A DNA stretch of 64,000 nt, from positions 62,001-126,000 of the forward strand of contig NZ_JAPDDR010000007.1 in the NCBI RefSeq assembly GCF_025950095.1, in the 5' to 3' direction. The notes beneath the pieces were generated by a model that did not search any database, was not told the DNA's origin, and worked only from the letters and a program-made list of their open reading frames with translations. This document shows positions 51,786 through 60,703 of this stretch, in pieces. Position 1 is the first letter of the stretch; each line of letters opens with the position of its first letter. Origin of the DNA: Luteolibacter rhizosphaerae. Its GTDB lineage: Bacteria > Verrucomicrobiota > Verrucomicrobiia > Verrucomicrobiales > Akkermansiaceae. The position numbers and the translations under genes are program-made.

Positions 51786-52268
51786 TCAGGCCTTGTTAAT
51801 GGAGGTTCCGCAGTAGACCGCGGTATCGCCGCCGAGCTTCACCTCTTGGCCGTCCTTCACGGAGGACGGCGGGGCGTAGATGTCGCCGGTCGGCTTGCCA
51901 GTCTGGGCGTTGACCTTCATGAGCTGGGTGCTCGGGCCCTGCTGGTCCTTGGCCTTCGGGACCGGGACGGCGACGTATTTGGCCTTGCTGGTCTTCACCT
52001 GCTGGCGGACCTTCGGCTTGCTAAGCGCGACGGCGGCGCGCTGCTCCGCGAGGCGCTTCTGTTCGGCATTCGCCTTGCCGATGGCATAGCCGATTCCGGC
52101 ACCCACCAAACCGCCGATGACGGCGCCGCGGTGTCCGCCGATCTGGTGGCCGATGACGGCACCGGCACCGGCTCCGATCAGGGATGTGACCGCGGGATCC
52201 GCGCAGGAAGGCAGCATGATTGCCACCCCAAGAGAGGCAGCCGTGCATTTGCAGAGTGTCATTTTCAT
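51786..52268 (-). CDS. Glycine-zipper lipoprotein
   Basis: A 160-residue protein with lipobox IMLPSC (Cys22). Residues ~30-65 are a glycine-zipper 2TM segment (LIGAGAGAVIGHQIGGHRGA then VIGGLVGAGIGYAIG), followed by a basic helix (NAEQKRLAEQRAAVALSK) and a C-terminal region with YAPPSSVKDGQEVKLGGDTA. Glycine-zipper lipoproteins such as SlyB or OmpA-like relatives help stabilise the outer membrane. It is transcribed alone between its own terminator and the divergent kinase gene; the sulfate operon lies past the terminator. Confidence 0.85.
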   Translation of the reverse strand: MKMTLCKCTAASLGVAIMLPSCADPAVTSLIGAGAGAVIGHQIGGHRGAVIGGLVGAGIGYAIGKANAEQKRLAEQRAAVALSKPKVRQQVKTSKAKYVAVPVPKAKDQQGPSTQLMKVNAQTGKPTGDIYAPPSSVKDGQEVKLGGDTAVYCGTSINKA

Positions 52269-52478
52269 AGGTCTTGAGGGAGGAAGTGGTTAGTGGAGAC
52301 GCAGAGGTCGCACCCTGCCGCCACTGGCGGAAAAGGCACAACTCCCGAGTCATTGGCCTAACATGTGGGGAGGGCCGCCGTCAACGGGCATCTGCCCCCC
52401 GGGCCAAGGGTTGCCTTGACCTCGAAAACCCGGATTCTAAGATGAACAGCGAGCGAAAGCTGCTCTTCAGGAAGGAAC

Positions 52479-55400
52479 ATGGCAACCGGACCGCTGCATT
52501 TCGACCCCTTCGAGGTTCTTCAAAACGACAAGGGAGAGCCGTGGATCCTGGGCCAAGGATCCTTCGGCACGACTTACAAAGTCCAGCACCAGAAGCTGGG
52601 GCGGATCTGCGCGCTGAAGGTGATCCGCGACTCGCTGGTCCATGGTTCCGGAGAAGGGGCCGAGCGCGAGACGGCGCGGTTCTTCGCCGAGGTGAAGGCC
52701 TTGGCGAACATGCATCACCACGGGATCGCGGTGGTGTTCGAGTACCAGGACCGCCCGGAAGAGGGCTACTTCTACTACGCGATGGAGTTCTGCAAGGGTG
52801 GCAACCTGCAGGAGTTGGTGGCGCAAGAGGGCCCCCTGCCTTGGCCGGTGGCGCGCTGGATGGTGCTGCAGGTCGCGGAGGCCCTGAAATATGCCCACGG
52901 CTGCGGGCTGCTGCACCGCGACATCAAGCCCGCCAATATCATGCTGGCCGAGCCATGGCCGGACCAGCAGGTGAAGCTGATCGATTTCGGAATCCTGCAG
53001 CCGCTGGAAGGCGCTGCCGGAGAAGGGCAGAATGTCTCTTCCACCCACGGCGGAGAAGGCGTCTTCAATGACGCCACCGCCAGCCCGGAGCAGATGCTGT
53101 CCGGCATGCTCGACGCGCGTTCCGACCTTTACTCGCTCGGGATCACGCTGTGGTGGCTTTTGATCGGGGAGAATCCCTTCGCCGGCCAGACGCGGGCGCA
53201 GTTGATTACCGACCGCTTGCGCTCCGACTACGCCAACGAATTGCCAGCGCACTTGGATCCGGAGGCCCGGGAGATCCTGCTGGGCCTGCTGGCCAAGCGC
53301 CCTGAAGACCGTTTCGCGGATGCCCAGGCATTGATCACGCGGATCACCGGCGGACTGCTGCAGAGCTCGTCACAAATCGCCGCCCCGGTCGCCCAGACGG
53401 CAGCCGCTCCGCCACCACCCGCTCCTGTCCTTACCACACCGACCCCTTACGACGAGAACTATTCGATCCCCAATCCCGGCAGCGATCTGGTAACCAAGAC
53501 GGGCCAAGCGGCGATCTACCGGGTCAAGCAACGCTCCAGCGGCGAAATCGTGGCCGCGATCACCGCGGAAGCGGGAATGAACCAAGAGACCCGGGATGGC
53601 TTGCGGACCGCCGCCGCCGCCCGCGAAGACCTCGGCTGCTATCGCATGCTCGATTGGTGCTCTTCCGCGAACGAGGAATACTTCATCGCCAGCCTGCCGA
53701 GCGGCCAAAGCCTGCTAGAAATCTTGCGGAAGTTCGGCTCCGCCCGGGCACAGGATGCGGTGCCGCTGCTGGGGGCACTTGCCCGCTCCTTCGACGCGAG
53801 CATGGCACGGACCACCCGCGGGATCCGCTTGGAACTCGCCGACATCCGCGTTTCGTCCCGCAGCGGGCAGAGCGATCTAGCCGCCTTCAGCGGCTGGGCC
53901 GACATTGATCCGGGATCGGCCAGCAGCCTGCCGAGCTTCCAGAGCGACGGCGACCAGGATGTTGGCGGCACACTCGACATCTCCAGCGCCGGTCCGGTGA
54001 ATCCGGTTTCCCGTTTTGCCGCGCTCATCTACCGCCTGATTTCGGGCGGGAATCCGCCTTACGCCTCCTACTTCACGGACTCCGGATACGTGATGATCTC
54101 CGGACTCTCGGAAGAAGGAAACCACCTTCTGGCCAAGGCCCTGTCTGGCGGCGAAGAAAGCACGAAGCTGGAGAGCCTGCTGAACCGGCTCGCGAACCTC
54201 GAATCCATCTCCGTGCCGGGCAAAGGCACCAACGCGAGCACGAGCCGGACACAGCCCGTGGCTGCCACGGCGAGCGCCAGCGCGACAGTCGCCCCACCGC
54301 CGCCACCTCCGGCAGTGCCCGTCCAAGCGGCGGCGCCTGCGGCTAACAAGTCCGCCCCGCCTCTTCCGCCCGTCTCCATCCCAACAGCGCCACCGGCCCA
54401 TCCTGTCGCGCAGCCGGCGGGCAAGAAATCGCCCCTCGTCTGGATCATCGCGGGAGCTGCGGCCCTGATCGCCGTGGCAGGAGGGGTATGGGTGATGAGT
54501 TCTTCCGCCGCCAAGGAGCGAAAGGCGGAAGCCGACCGCCTCGAAGCGCTGCAGCGAAAGGCCCAAGAGGAAAGCGCGGCCCAATTCGAATCCATCCGTC
54601 TCCAGATGGAGAAGAAGGAGAAGGAAGAACAGGCCAGCGCCGCCGAAGAGAAACGCAAGGCCGAGGAAGAACGCCAGAAGATGGCACAGGAGCGGGAAGA
54701 GGCCATGAAGCGCGAGCAAGAGCGCGAAGCGAAGGCCACCGACCTCGAGGTCAAGCGTCTCGGGCAAATCCTCGACAGCAACAGCAGTTCTTCCGGGGAC
54801 AAGGCCGATGCATTCGCGCGTATCAAGGAGCTGGCGGACAAAGGCCACCTTCAAGCGATCGCCATCTGCGGAGCGGCTTATTTCAACGGCAACGGAACCA
54901 CCAAGGATCCCAAGGAGGCTTACCGGCTGTTCCAGATCGGGGTGCAGAACAAGATTCCCCGCTCCATGCGAGGGCTTGGTCACTGGCATGCCAGCGGCGG
55001 TGGCGGCACCGGCGAGCCGAATCTCACCGAAGCAATCCGCTGGTACAAGGAAGCCGCCAAACTCAATGACGCCGATGCGGCCATGACTCTGGGCCTGCTC
55101 TACTTCAATGGAGACAAAGGCCTAGAGCCGAACAAGGTGGAAGGAGCGAAGTGGTTCGAAGTCGCGGCCAAAGGGGGCGTCCCCGCCGCGATGATGACGA
55201 TCGGACATTCCTACAAGTTGGGCAACGGGGTGGAGGTCGACCCGGAACGAGCCTTCCAATGGTACAAGAAGGCGGCCGACACCGGACTGGCAGACGCCTT
55301 GGTGGAAGTCGGAAAATGCTATGCCGATGGTTCGGGCGTGCCAGAAGACAAGGGCAAGGCGGTGACGATCTTCCAAGAAGCCGCGAAGGCAGGAAACCTC

Positions 55401-55541
55401 GAAGCCATCGTAACACTCGGGCGCTGCTACCAGCACGGCCTTGGGGTGCCGCAGGACATCGGGGAAGCCAGAAGACTCTTCAATCAGGCGAAGAACCAAG
55501 GGCACCCGAAGGCCGGCGCTTTCCTTGAAGAGCTGAACTGA
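52479..55541 (+). CDS. Ser/Thr protein kinase with pseudokinase-like domain and Sel1 repeats
   Basis: A 1020-residue membrane protein. Residues ~12-290 are a Hanks-type kinase with all key residues: Gly loop GQGSFG (25-30), Lys47 in ALKVIR, Glu71 in FAEVKAL, HRD 146-148 in LHRDIKPANIML, and DFG 169-171. Residues ~327-584 form a second domain with kinase-like pieces (LLEILRKFGSAR, ALIYRLISGGNPPYAS) but no HRD or DFG. A Pro/Ala-rich linker precedes one membrane helix (about 651-672, VWIIAGAAALIAVAGG), a charged coiled coil (about 680-765), and Sel1 repeats to the end (AICGAAYFNGNGTTKDPKEA, VEVGKCYADGSGVPEDKGKA). The kinase side is cytosolic, so the Sel1 part should be periplasmic. AGGAAGG precedes the ATG. 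Confidence 0.93.
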   Translation: MATGPLHFDPFEVLQNDKGEPWILGQGSFGTTYKVQHQKLGRICALKVIRDSLVHGSGEGAERETARFFAEVKALANMHHHGIAVVFEYQDRPEEGYFYYAMEFCKGGNLQELVAQEGPLPWPVARWMVLQVAEALKYAHGCGLLHRDIKPANIMLAEPWPDQQVKLIDFGILQPLEGAAGEGQNVSSTHGGEGVFNDATASPEQMLSGMLDARSDLYSLGITLWWLLIGENPFAGQTRAQLITDRLRSDYANELPAHLDPEAREILLGLLAKRPEDRFADAQALITRITGGLLQSSSQIAAPVAQTAAAPPPPAPVLTTPTPYDENYSIPNPGSDLVTKTGQAAIYRVKQRSSGEIVAAITAEAGMNQETRDGLRTAAAAREDLGCYRMLDWCSSANEEYFIASLPSGQSLLEILRKFGSARAQDAVPLLGALARSFDASMARTTRGIRLELADIRVSSRSGQSDLAAFSGWADIDPGSASSLPSFQSDGDQDVGGTLDISSAGPVNPVSRFAALIYRLISGGNPPYASYFTDSGYVMISGLSEEGNHLLAKALSGGEESTKLESLLNRLANLESISVPGKGTNASTSRTQPVAATASASATVAPPPPPPAVPVQAAAPAANKSAPPLPPVSIPTAPPAHPVAQPAGKKSPLVWIIAGAAALIAVAGGVWVMSSSAAKERKAEADRLEALQRKAQEESAAQFESIRLQMEKKEKEEQASAAEEKRKAEEERQKMAQEREEAMKREQEREAKATDLEVKRLGQILDSNSSSSGDKADAFARIKELADKGHLQAIAICGAAYFNGNGTTKDPKEAYRLFQIGVQNKIPRSMRGLGHWHASGGGGTGEPNLTEAIRWYKEAAKLNDADAAMTLGLLYFNGDKGLEPNKVEGAKWFEVAAKGGVPAAMMTIGHSYKLGNGVEVDPERAFQWYKKAADTGLADALVEVGKCYADGSGVPEDKGKAVTIFQEAAKAGNLEAIVTLGRCYQHGLGVPQDIGEARRLFNQAKNQGHPKAGAFLEELN

Positions 55542-55621
55542 AGACCCCCTACCAAAGTGGCAGAGCCGCGCCTGCATTTCACTTGCCGGAAATAATCATA
55601 AAGGAGTAGCATCATCTCGTG

Positions 55622-56509
55622 ATGGAAAATTCTCGGGAAGTTACTACGTTCCGGTCGTTCTGGCGGGTGTCTTGCGTGGCCGCGATCGGCATGGGTGCTT
55701 TGCTCCAGACCGCTGCCGCCCAACAGCCTGCGCCTCCGCCCCAGCCGAAAAAGTCCTTCAAGGACGCGAAGGTGGTGTCGAACGGCGAGAACATGATCCG
55801 TCCGAATCCCTATGATAAGTTCATCGCCCTTGATGCGGCGCTCGGGGCGGATGCGATCAAGTGGAAAGAAGTGATGAACCGGACGCAGGTTTCGGTGGAT
55901 CCGGACGCGCTGAAGGACACCAAGGTGGCGATCCCCGCGGTACTCGGATTCCGGATCTGCGACGGCATCATGGCGATCAAGGCGCGCGACTCCGAGAAGC
56001 TAAACTCCTGCGCCAACGACATCGAGAAGCTGGGCAAGAAGCTGGGCGTGACCGATGGCGACCTGAAGCGCGCGAAGATTGTCCGCTCCTTCGCCAACCG
56101 CGGCGAGTGGGGCCGGGTCTTCCTCGAACTGGGATATCTCCAACAGGACATCGAGGCGGTGCTGCAGCGCCAGGCAGGCGAAGGCGGCAAGGCCCCGGTG
56201 CGCAAGATCCTCTACGCAGCCGGCTGGCTGCAGGGTGCGCGCTACACCTCCGGGCTGGTGCGCGACAACTACAACCCGAAGACCGCCGGCATCCTGCGCG
56301 AGCCGCTGCTGGTGAAGGAACTCAAGTCCGACCTCGATAGCACCGGCCTGGAAGCCGACCCGATCGTGAAGCGGATGTCCGAGACGCTGGGCGAGCTCCA
56401 GAAGCTGGTGAACGTGGAACTCCGCGCGCCCCTGCCGGAAGAGAGCGTGATCAAGATGGCCGACCTCGCGGCGAAGACCGTGATCGAAAGCTCCAAGGAG
56501 GCGAAGTAA
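55622..56509 (+). CDS. Exported protein of unknown function in kinase locus
   Basis: A 295-residue protein with N-terminal signal region (FWRVSCVAAIGMGALLQTAA, cleavage near AAAQ) and then a Pro/Gln-rich stretch. The rest is helical and charged (CANDIEKLGKKLGVTDGDLK, GRVFLELGYLQQDIEAVLQR). I recognise no family. A ribosome site AAGGAG lies ~15 bp before the ATG at 55622; a GTG one codon earlier is also possible. It is 80 bp after the first kinase and 50 bp before the lipoprotein, all in the same direction. A role as a periplasmic partner of the kinases is an inference. Confidence 0.7.
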   Translation: MENSREVTTFRSFWRVSCVAAIGMGALLQTAAAQQPAPPPQPKKSFKDAKVVSNGENMIRPNPYDKFIALDAALGADAIKWKEVMNRTQVSVDPDALKDTKVAIPAVLGFRICDGIMAIKARDSEKLNSCANDIEKLGKKLGVTDGDLKRAKIVRSFANRGEWGRVFLELGYLQQDIEAVLQRQAGEGGKAPVRKILYAAGWLQGARYTSGLVRDNYNPKTAGILREPLLVKELKSDLDSTGLEADPIVKRMSETLGELQKLVNVELRAPLPEESVIKMADLAAKTVIESSKEAK

Positions 56510-56559
56510 GCGCCTCCACCCTATTCCCTCCCCCTCCAATCCAAGCATCCATCACCCCG

Positions 56560-57183
56560 ATGAAGACACTGTCGAACACGGCGCTGCCGGCCCTCGGCTT
56601 GCTGTGCCTCGCGGCGGTATCGTGCAACCCGGAAGATCCTTCCGCGCAGCGCGAGGCCCAGAAACTGGTCGCGGAAGCCGCCGCGAAAAACGCACGCCTG
56701 GAGGACGAGGTAGCATCGCTGAAGGCGGAACTCGCAACGGCGAATTCCAAGATCTCCGAGGCCGAGGCGGTGAAAATGCCGGGAGTGTCCGAGATCGAGG
56801 GCAAGCTCGATGCCGCGCTTTCGAAGCTGAGGGAATCCGCGCGAAAGTCTCACCCCTCCGCCACGGTCGAGGGTGTCACCACCTGGGACGTGGTGATCCC
56901 CTCCCCCGAGAAACTCTTCACCTGCAAAGCCAAGGCTTTGGTCCGCGAGCCGAACGGCTTGCTGAAAACCGTTTACTGGACGGGTAGCGCCGACATCAAA
57001 GGCGAGTGGACCTTCACTTCGGCGGTCGATCTGGAGCCAAAGGCCCAGCCACCGCCGGTGGCGAGCACCCAAGATCCATCCGACCCGGCGCCCGAACCTC
57101 CTCCCAAACCCGCACCTCCCAAGGAAAAGCCGAAGCCACAGTACGACATTCCGCTCGATAGGCCGGTCATGGGACCGAAATAG
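56560..57183 (+). CDS. Lipoprotein with coiled coil and Pro-rich tail
   Basis: A 207-residue protein with lipobox LAAVSC (Cys22). Residues ~30-70 form an Ala/Glu/Lys coiled coil (AAAKNARLEDEVASLKAELA). The middle ~70 residues are beta-rich (TTWDVVIPSPEKLFTCKAKA). The tail after ~155 is Pro-rich (PEPPPKPAPPKEKPKPQ), often used to span the periplasm. No known domain. It sits between the exported protein and the FHA-ABC gene (38-bp gap). It is probably anchored to a membrane and may bridge it to the periplasm; function is unknown. Confidence 0.72.
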   Translation: MKTLSNTALPALGLLCLAAVSCNPEDPSAQREAQKLVAEAAAKNARLEDEVASLKAELATANSKISEAEAVKMPGVSEIEGKLDAALSKLRESARKSHPSATVEGVTTWDVVIPSPEKLFTCKAKALVREPNGLLKTVYWTGSADIKGEWTFTSAVDLEPKAQPPPVASTQDPSDPAPEPPPKPAPPKEKPKPQYDIPLDRPVMGPK

Positions 57184-57221
57184 CGCGATCGCAGGCTCAG
57201 GACTTCGCGGGTTTATCGAAC

Positions 57222-60143
57222 ATGGAGGCGGAACTTACCATCGGACAGGCCTCGGGCCTGGTACGGTTTTCACTGCAAAAGGGCTCCTACGGCATCGCCG
57301 GACTGGCGGCGAAGCGGCCGACGCTGGTTGCGGCGCAAGGCGAGCCGGCACCGGAGCTGATCGTCGAGTGGGATCCCGCCCTACGGGCGCTCATGTGGCG
57401 GCCGGGCAATGCCTCGCGCACCGCGACCCAAGCACTGCGGCCGGGTGAGACCTTCGCGCTCGATCAATTCACCTTCGGCTTCTCGCTGAAATGGGATCCG
57501 CCGACACTGGGCGGCGCGACATGGGAGTCCCTGCCTTTGGAGGCAGGCAGGTCCTACGTTTTCTCCCGCGGCGGCGGTGATCCGGCGGAAGCGGGTGACA
57601 CGGTCATCGGGCTGGACGGCCAAGACCGCACGATCTCCAAGACGCATGCCCGACTCCGGCAGGAAGCCGGGGAGTGGATCCTCTCCGACCACAGCTCCAC
57701 CGAGACGCTGCTGAACGGCGAGCCCTTCACGGCGACGAAGCTGATCTTCGGCGACCGCTTCAAGATCGGCGACTACGTCTTCGAGTTCCGCGGCTCGAAG
57801 ATCGACCGCGTGGACCACTCCGGCTCCGGACGGGTAGTGGCGGACAACCTGAGCGTGGTGGTGAAAGACCGCCAGACCGGTCAGCCGCTGAGCATCCTGA
57901 ACAAGGTAGGCGTCCAGATCGGCACCGGTGACTTCATCGGGGTACTGGGCGGTTCCGGCTCCGGCAAATCCACCCTGCTGAAAGCGCTGTGCGGCATTCG
58001 CCCCGCGGACGAGGGCAAGGTGCTGATCGGCGGGATCGACAACCTGCAGCTCAACAAGCTGCGCCCGGGCGCGATCGGCTACGTGCCGCAGGACGACATC
58101 GTGCACCTGGAACTGGTGGTGCGGGATGCCTTCTATCTGGCGGCCCGGTTGCGGCTGAAACTGCCGGAGCGGCAGCGCAAGGCGCTGGCGGACCGGACGA
58201 TCGATCTACTTGGACTGACCGAGCACGCGGGCAAGCGCGTCTATCATCTCTCCGGCGGGCAGCGGAAGCGCGTGAGCCTGGGCATCGAGCTTCTCTCGAA
58301 GCCGTCCGTGCTCTTCCTGGACGAGCCTTCCTCCGGTCTGGACCCGGCGACCGAGGAGTCGCTGATGGAGCTGCTGCAATCGCTCACGCTGACCAACCTG
58401 ACGGTGGTCTGCACGACGCACGTGCTGCAGAAGGCCTACCTCTTCGACCGGCTGATCTTCATCCACGGCGGGCGCCTGATCTTCGAAGGCAACTCCTCCC
58501 AAGCGCGCGACTTCTTCGTCAACCGCGTGTCGGGCATCGCGGATTCCCATCACGGCAGCCGGTCCTCGGGCGGGATGGTGAAGACCTCCCCGCTGGAGCG
58601 GATCTACTCCGAAGTGCTGCGGGGCAAGAAGAGCGCCGCGGAATGGGAAAAGGAATTCAACGAGTGGCCCGGCCGCCTGGTAGCGAATGCGACGCAGGCG
58701 AAGGAGGAAGAGAAGCAAGCGGCCCCACAGACCCGCGAGAAGAAGGTGCCGGCAACGACACGCTTCTTCACGCTGCTGCTGCGGCAGTGGAAGATCCTGG
58801 GCGCGGACTGGCTGAACCTAGCCTTCCTCTTCTGCCAGGTTCTGGTGATCGGCCTGCTGATCGCGGTGGTCTCGGACGAATTCGGCTTCCGGCTCTTCCT
58901 GGGCCTGATCGCCACGATGTGGTTCGGCTGTAGCAACGGCGCGCAGCAGATCGTGGGCGAGCTGCCGATCGTGCAGCGCGAGCAGATCTGCGGGCTGGGG
59001 CGCAATGTTTACCTAAGCTCGAAGTTCGTCTTCCAAGGCTTCATCTCCTGCGCGCAGGCGTTGCTGCTGTTCCTGATCATCGTGCCGGTGGGATCGCTGA
59101 TCCACCCGATCGACTTCGACGAAGAGAACTTCAAGAACATGTACGAGATGCGGGTGGCGCAGGACTTCGCGCCGCCGGCCTCCGAAACGATCGAAGAAGA
59201 GGATGAGCCCTTCGTGCCCGTGGACGATGAGTCCGAGGATGGCGCCGAAGCCGCACCGGCCGAGACCGCGGCTGCCGAGAAACCGGCCGAGGCAGAGAAG
59301 AAGAAGCCCGGGATTCTGGACCTGCCGCCGACTTGGCTGGTGTCCGCGATCGCGAAGACCTTCGTGATGGAGGACAGCATCATCGAATCCGGCGAGAGGC
59401 CGATCAACAATGCGGAAGGCCTGCCCGTGCTGGGCTTGGACGGGCAGCCGATGAAGTATGAGTCGATCCCGGTGTGGCGGGTGCTGATCACCGGCGTAAG
59501 CTTGAAGCTCTTCGCCTTCTTCGGTGCCGCGCTGGTGGGTGTGGGTCTGGGCCTGGCGGTATCCGCATGGGTGCGCACTCCGACCCAGGCGGTGATGTGG
59601 GTGCCGCTGCTGCTGATCCCGCAGATCCTCTTCGGCGGCTATGTGGTGACCCTGCCGAAGATGTCCCCGGCTGTGCGGGCCTTCTCACAGGTCTTCCCGA
59701 GCTACTCGTGCCAGCGGATCATCGACGTCTCGAATCTTTACGGCCGGGCAACGCCCTTCACGACGAACCACACCAAGCACCCCGTCTTCCTAACAGGGGC
59801 GGCGGAGCCGGAGGAAATCTCCTGGGAGGAGCGCGGCGAGAAGGTGTCCGAAAGCTTCGACCGCGAGTCCTATGTGAACACCTCCTGGCAGAACCTGGCG
59901 GTGAACGCGGAAAAGCTGGGCCAACACAAGAAGATCTGGGAAGTGGCGGGCACGGATGCCTACGGCTCCGAGATCAAGCGCAAGCGCGATACCGTGGAAA
60001 GCCGCGGCGACGTGAAGTATAGCAAGGGCACGCCCTTCCTCTTCACCTTCCCCGCGGTGGTGGCCTGTTGGGTTCTGCTAGGCTGGCTTCTCTTCTGTTA
60101 CGTGGCCGGACTTTTCGGCATCCACTGCAAGACCAACGGCTGA
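57222..60143 (+). CDS. FHA-ABC transporter fusion protein
   Basis: A 973-residue ABCG-type half transporter. The first ~100 residues look like a degenerate FHA fold. Residues ~110-195 form a clearer FHA domain: RTISKTHARL and SDHSSTETLLNG match the phosphothreonine-binding pattern. The ABC ATPase has Walker A GGSGSGKST (about 243-251), signature LSGGQRKRVSLGIELL, and Walker B VLFLDEPSSGLD. After ~520, six hydrophobic segments of the ABC-2/ABCG membrane domain include FLFCQVLVIGLLIAVV and LFAFFGAALVGVGLGLAVSA, with an acidic insert (ETIEEEDEPFVPVDDESEDG) between them. It should export a lipid or other cell-envelope substrate under control by phosphorylation. The stop overlaps the next start by 1 bp (TGATG). 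Confidence 0.9.
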   Translation: MEAELTIGQASGLVRFSLQKGSYGIAGLAAKRPTLVAAQGEPAPELIVEWDPALRALMWRPGNASRTATQALRPGETFALDQFTFGFSLKWDPPTLGGATWESLPLEAGRSYVFSRGGGDPAEAGDTVIGLDGQDRTISKTHARLRQEAGEWILSDHSSTETLLNGEPFTATKLIFGDRFKIGDYVFEFRGSKIDRVDHSGSGRVVADNLSVVVKDRQTGQPLSILNKVGVQIGTGDFIGVLGGSGSGKSTLLKALCGIRPADEGKVLIGGIDNLQLNKLRPGAIGYVPQDDIVHLELVVRDAFYLAARLRLKLPERQRKALADRTIDLLGLTEHAGKRVYHLSGGQRKRVSLGIELLSKPSVLFLDEPSSGLDPATEESLMELLQSLTLTNLTVVCTTHVLQKAYLFDRLIFIHGGRLIFEGNSSQARDFFVNRVSGIADSHHGSRSSGGMVKTSPLERIYSEVLRGKKSAAEWEKEFNEWPGRLVANATQAKEEEKQAAPQTREKKVPATTRFFTLLLRQWKILGADWLNLAFLFCQVLVIGLLIAVVSDEFGFRLFLGLIATMWFGCSNGAQQIVGELPIVQREQICGLGRNVYLSSKFVFQGFISCAQALLLFLIIVPVGSLIHPIDFDEENFKNMYEMRVAQDFAPPASETIEEEDEPFVPVDDESEDGAEAAPAETAAAEKPAEAEKKKPGILDLPPTWLVSAIAKTFVMEDSIIESGERPINNAEGLPVLGLDGQPMKYESIPVWRVLITGVSLKLFAFFGAALVGVGLGLAVSAWVRTPTQAVMWVPLLLIPQILFGGYVVTLPKMSPAVRAFSQVFPSYSCQRIIDVSNLYGRATPFTTNHTKHPVFLTGAAEPEEISWEERGEKVSESFDRESYVNTSWQNLAVNAEKLGQHKKIWEVAGTDAYGSEIKRKRDTVESRGDVKYSKGTPFLFTFPAVVACWVLLGWLLFCYVAGLFGIHCKTNG

Positions 60144-60616
60144 TGAACACACTCTCCCCCTCCCGCTCTTGGGCCGGCCTCATCCTCGAGCGCCTGCCCC
60201 TGCTGGCGGCGGCGGTGCTCCTCCTGATCGCCACGCGGGAGCCGGTGGTGGAGATCAAGGGATTCGATACCTTCTCGTTGTCCAGCGTGGCGATGTGGGC
60301 CACGCGCGCCGCGCGCTTCACGCTGGGTGCGGCGCTGGTTTTCCTGCTCTTCCGTCCGCTGGATCTCTCCCGCTGGTGGATGGCGCTCTCCGCGGGCATC
60401 CTGCTGGGGCCGCTGGCGGACATGGCGTTCCGCTCGGCGGATCTGGTGGAGATGATGGGGAGCGATGCGCCATCCAACCCCGAGGAGATGATCGTGCTGC
60501 TCTCCGGCGCGAAGATCTGCGCGGCGGGTTTCACGTTCTGGGTCATCGACGTGATCCTGGCGATCGCCGGGAGAATCGTGCGGTGGCGGCGATCAAAGAA
60601 GGATGTCCCCGTTTAA
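60143..60616 (+). CDS. Small multi-pass membrane protein, partner of FHA-ABC
   Basis: A 157-residue protein with about four hydrophobic segments (LPLLAAAVLLLIATR, ARFTLGAALVFLLFRPL, WMALSAGILLGPLADMAF, FTFWVIDVILAIAGRIV) and a basic C-terminus (RWRRSKKDVPV). I recognise no family. It overlaps the stop codon of the FHA-ABC gene by 1 bp (TGATG), so it is translationally coupled and probably forms part of the same transport complex. Its exact role is unknown. Confidence 0.72.
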   Translation: MNTLSPSRSWAGLILERLPLLAAAVLLLIATREPVVEIKGFDTFSLSSVAMWATRAARFTLGAALVFLLFRPLDLSRWWMALSAGILLGPLADMAFRSADLVEMMGSDAPSNPEEMIVLLSGAKICAAGFTFWVIDVILAIAGRIVRWRRSKKDVPV

Positions 60617-60703
60617 GGACTGCCGCGCTCTGCCGGTCCCGTACCGTCTTGACTGAGAACAGGACAAATCCTAAGTGTTCGCTTACCTCCCCAGCTTGTT
60701 TGA

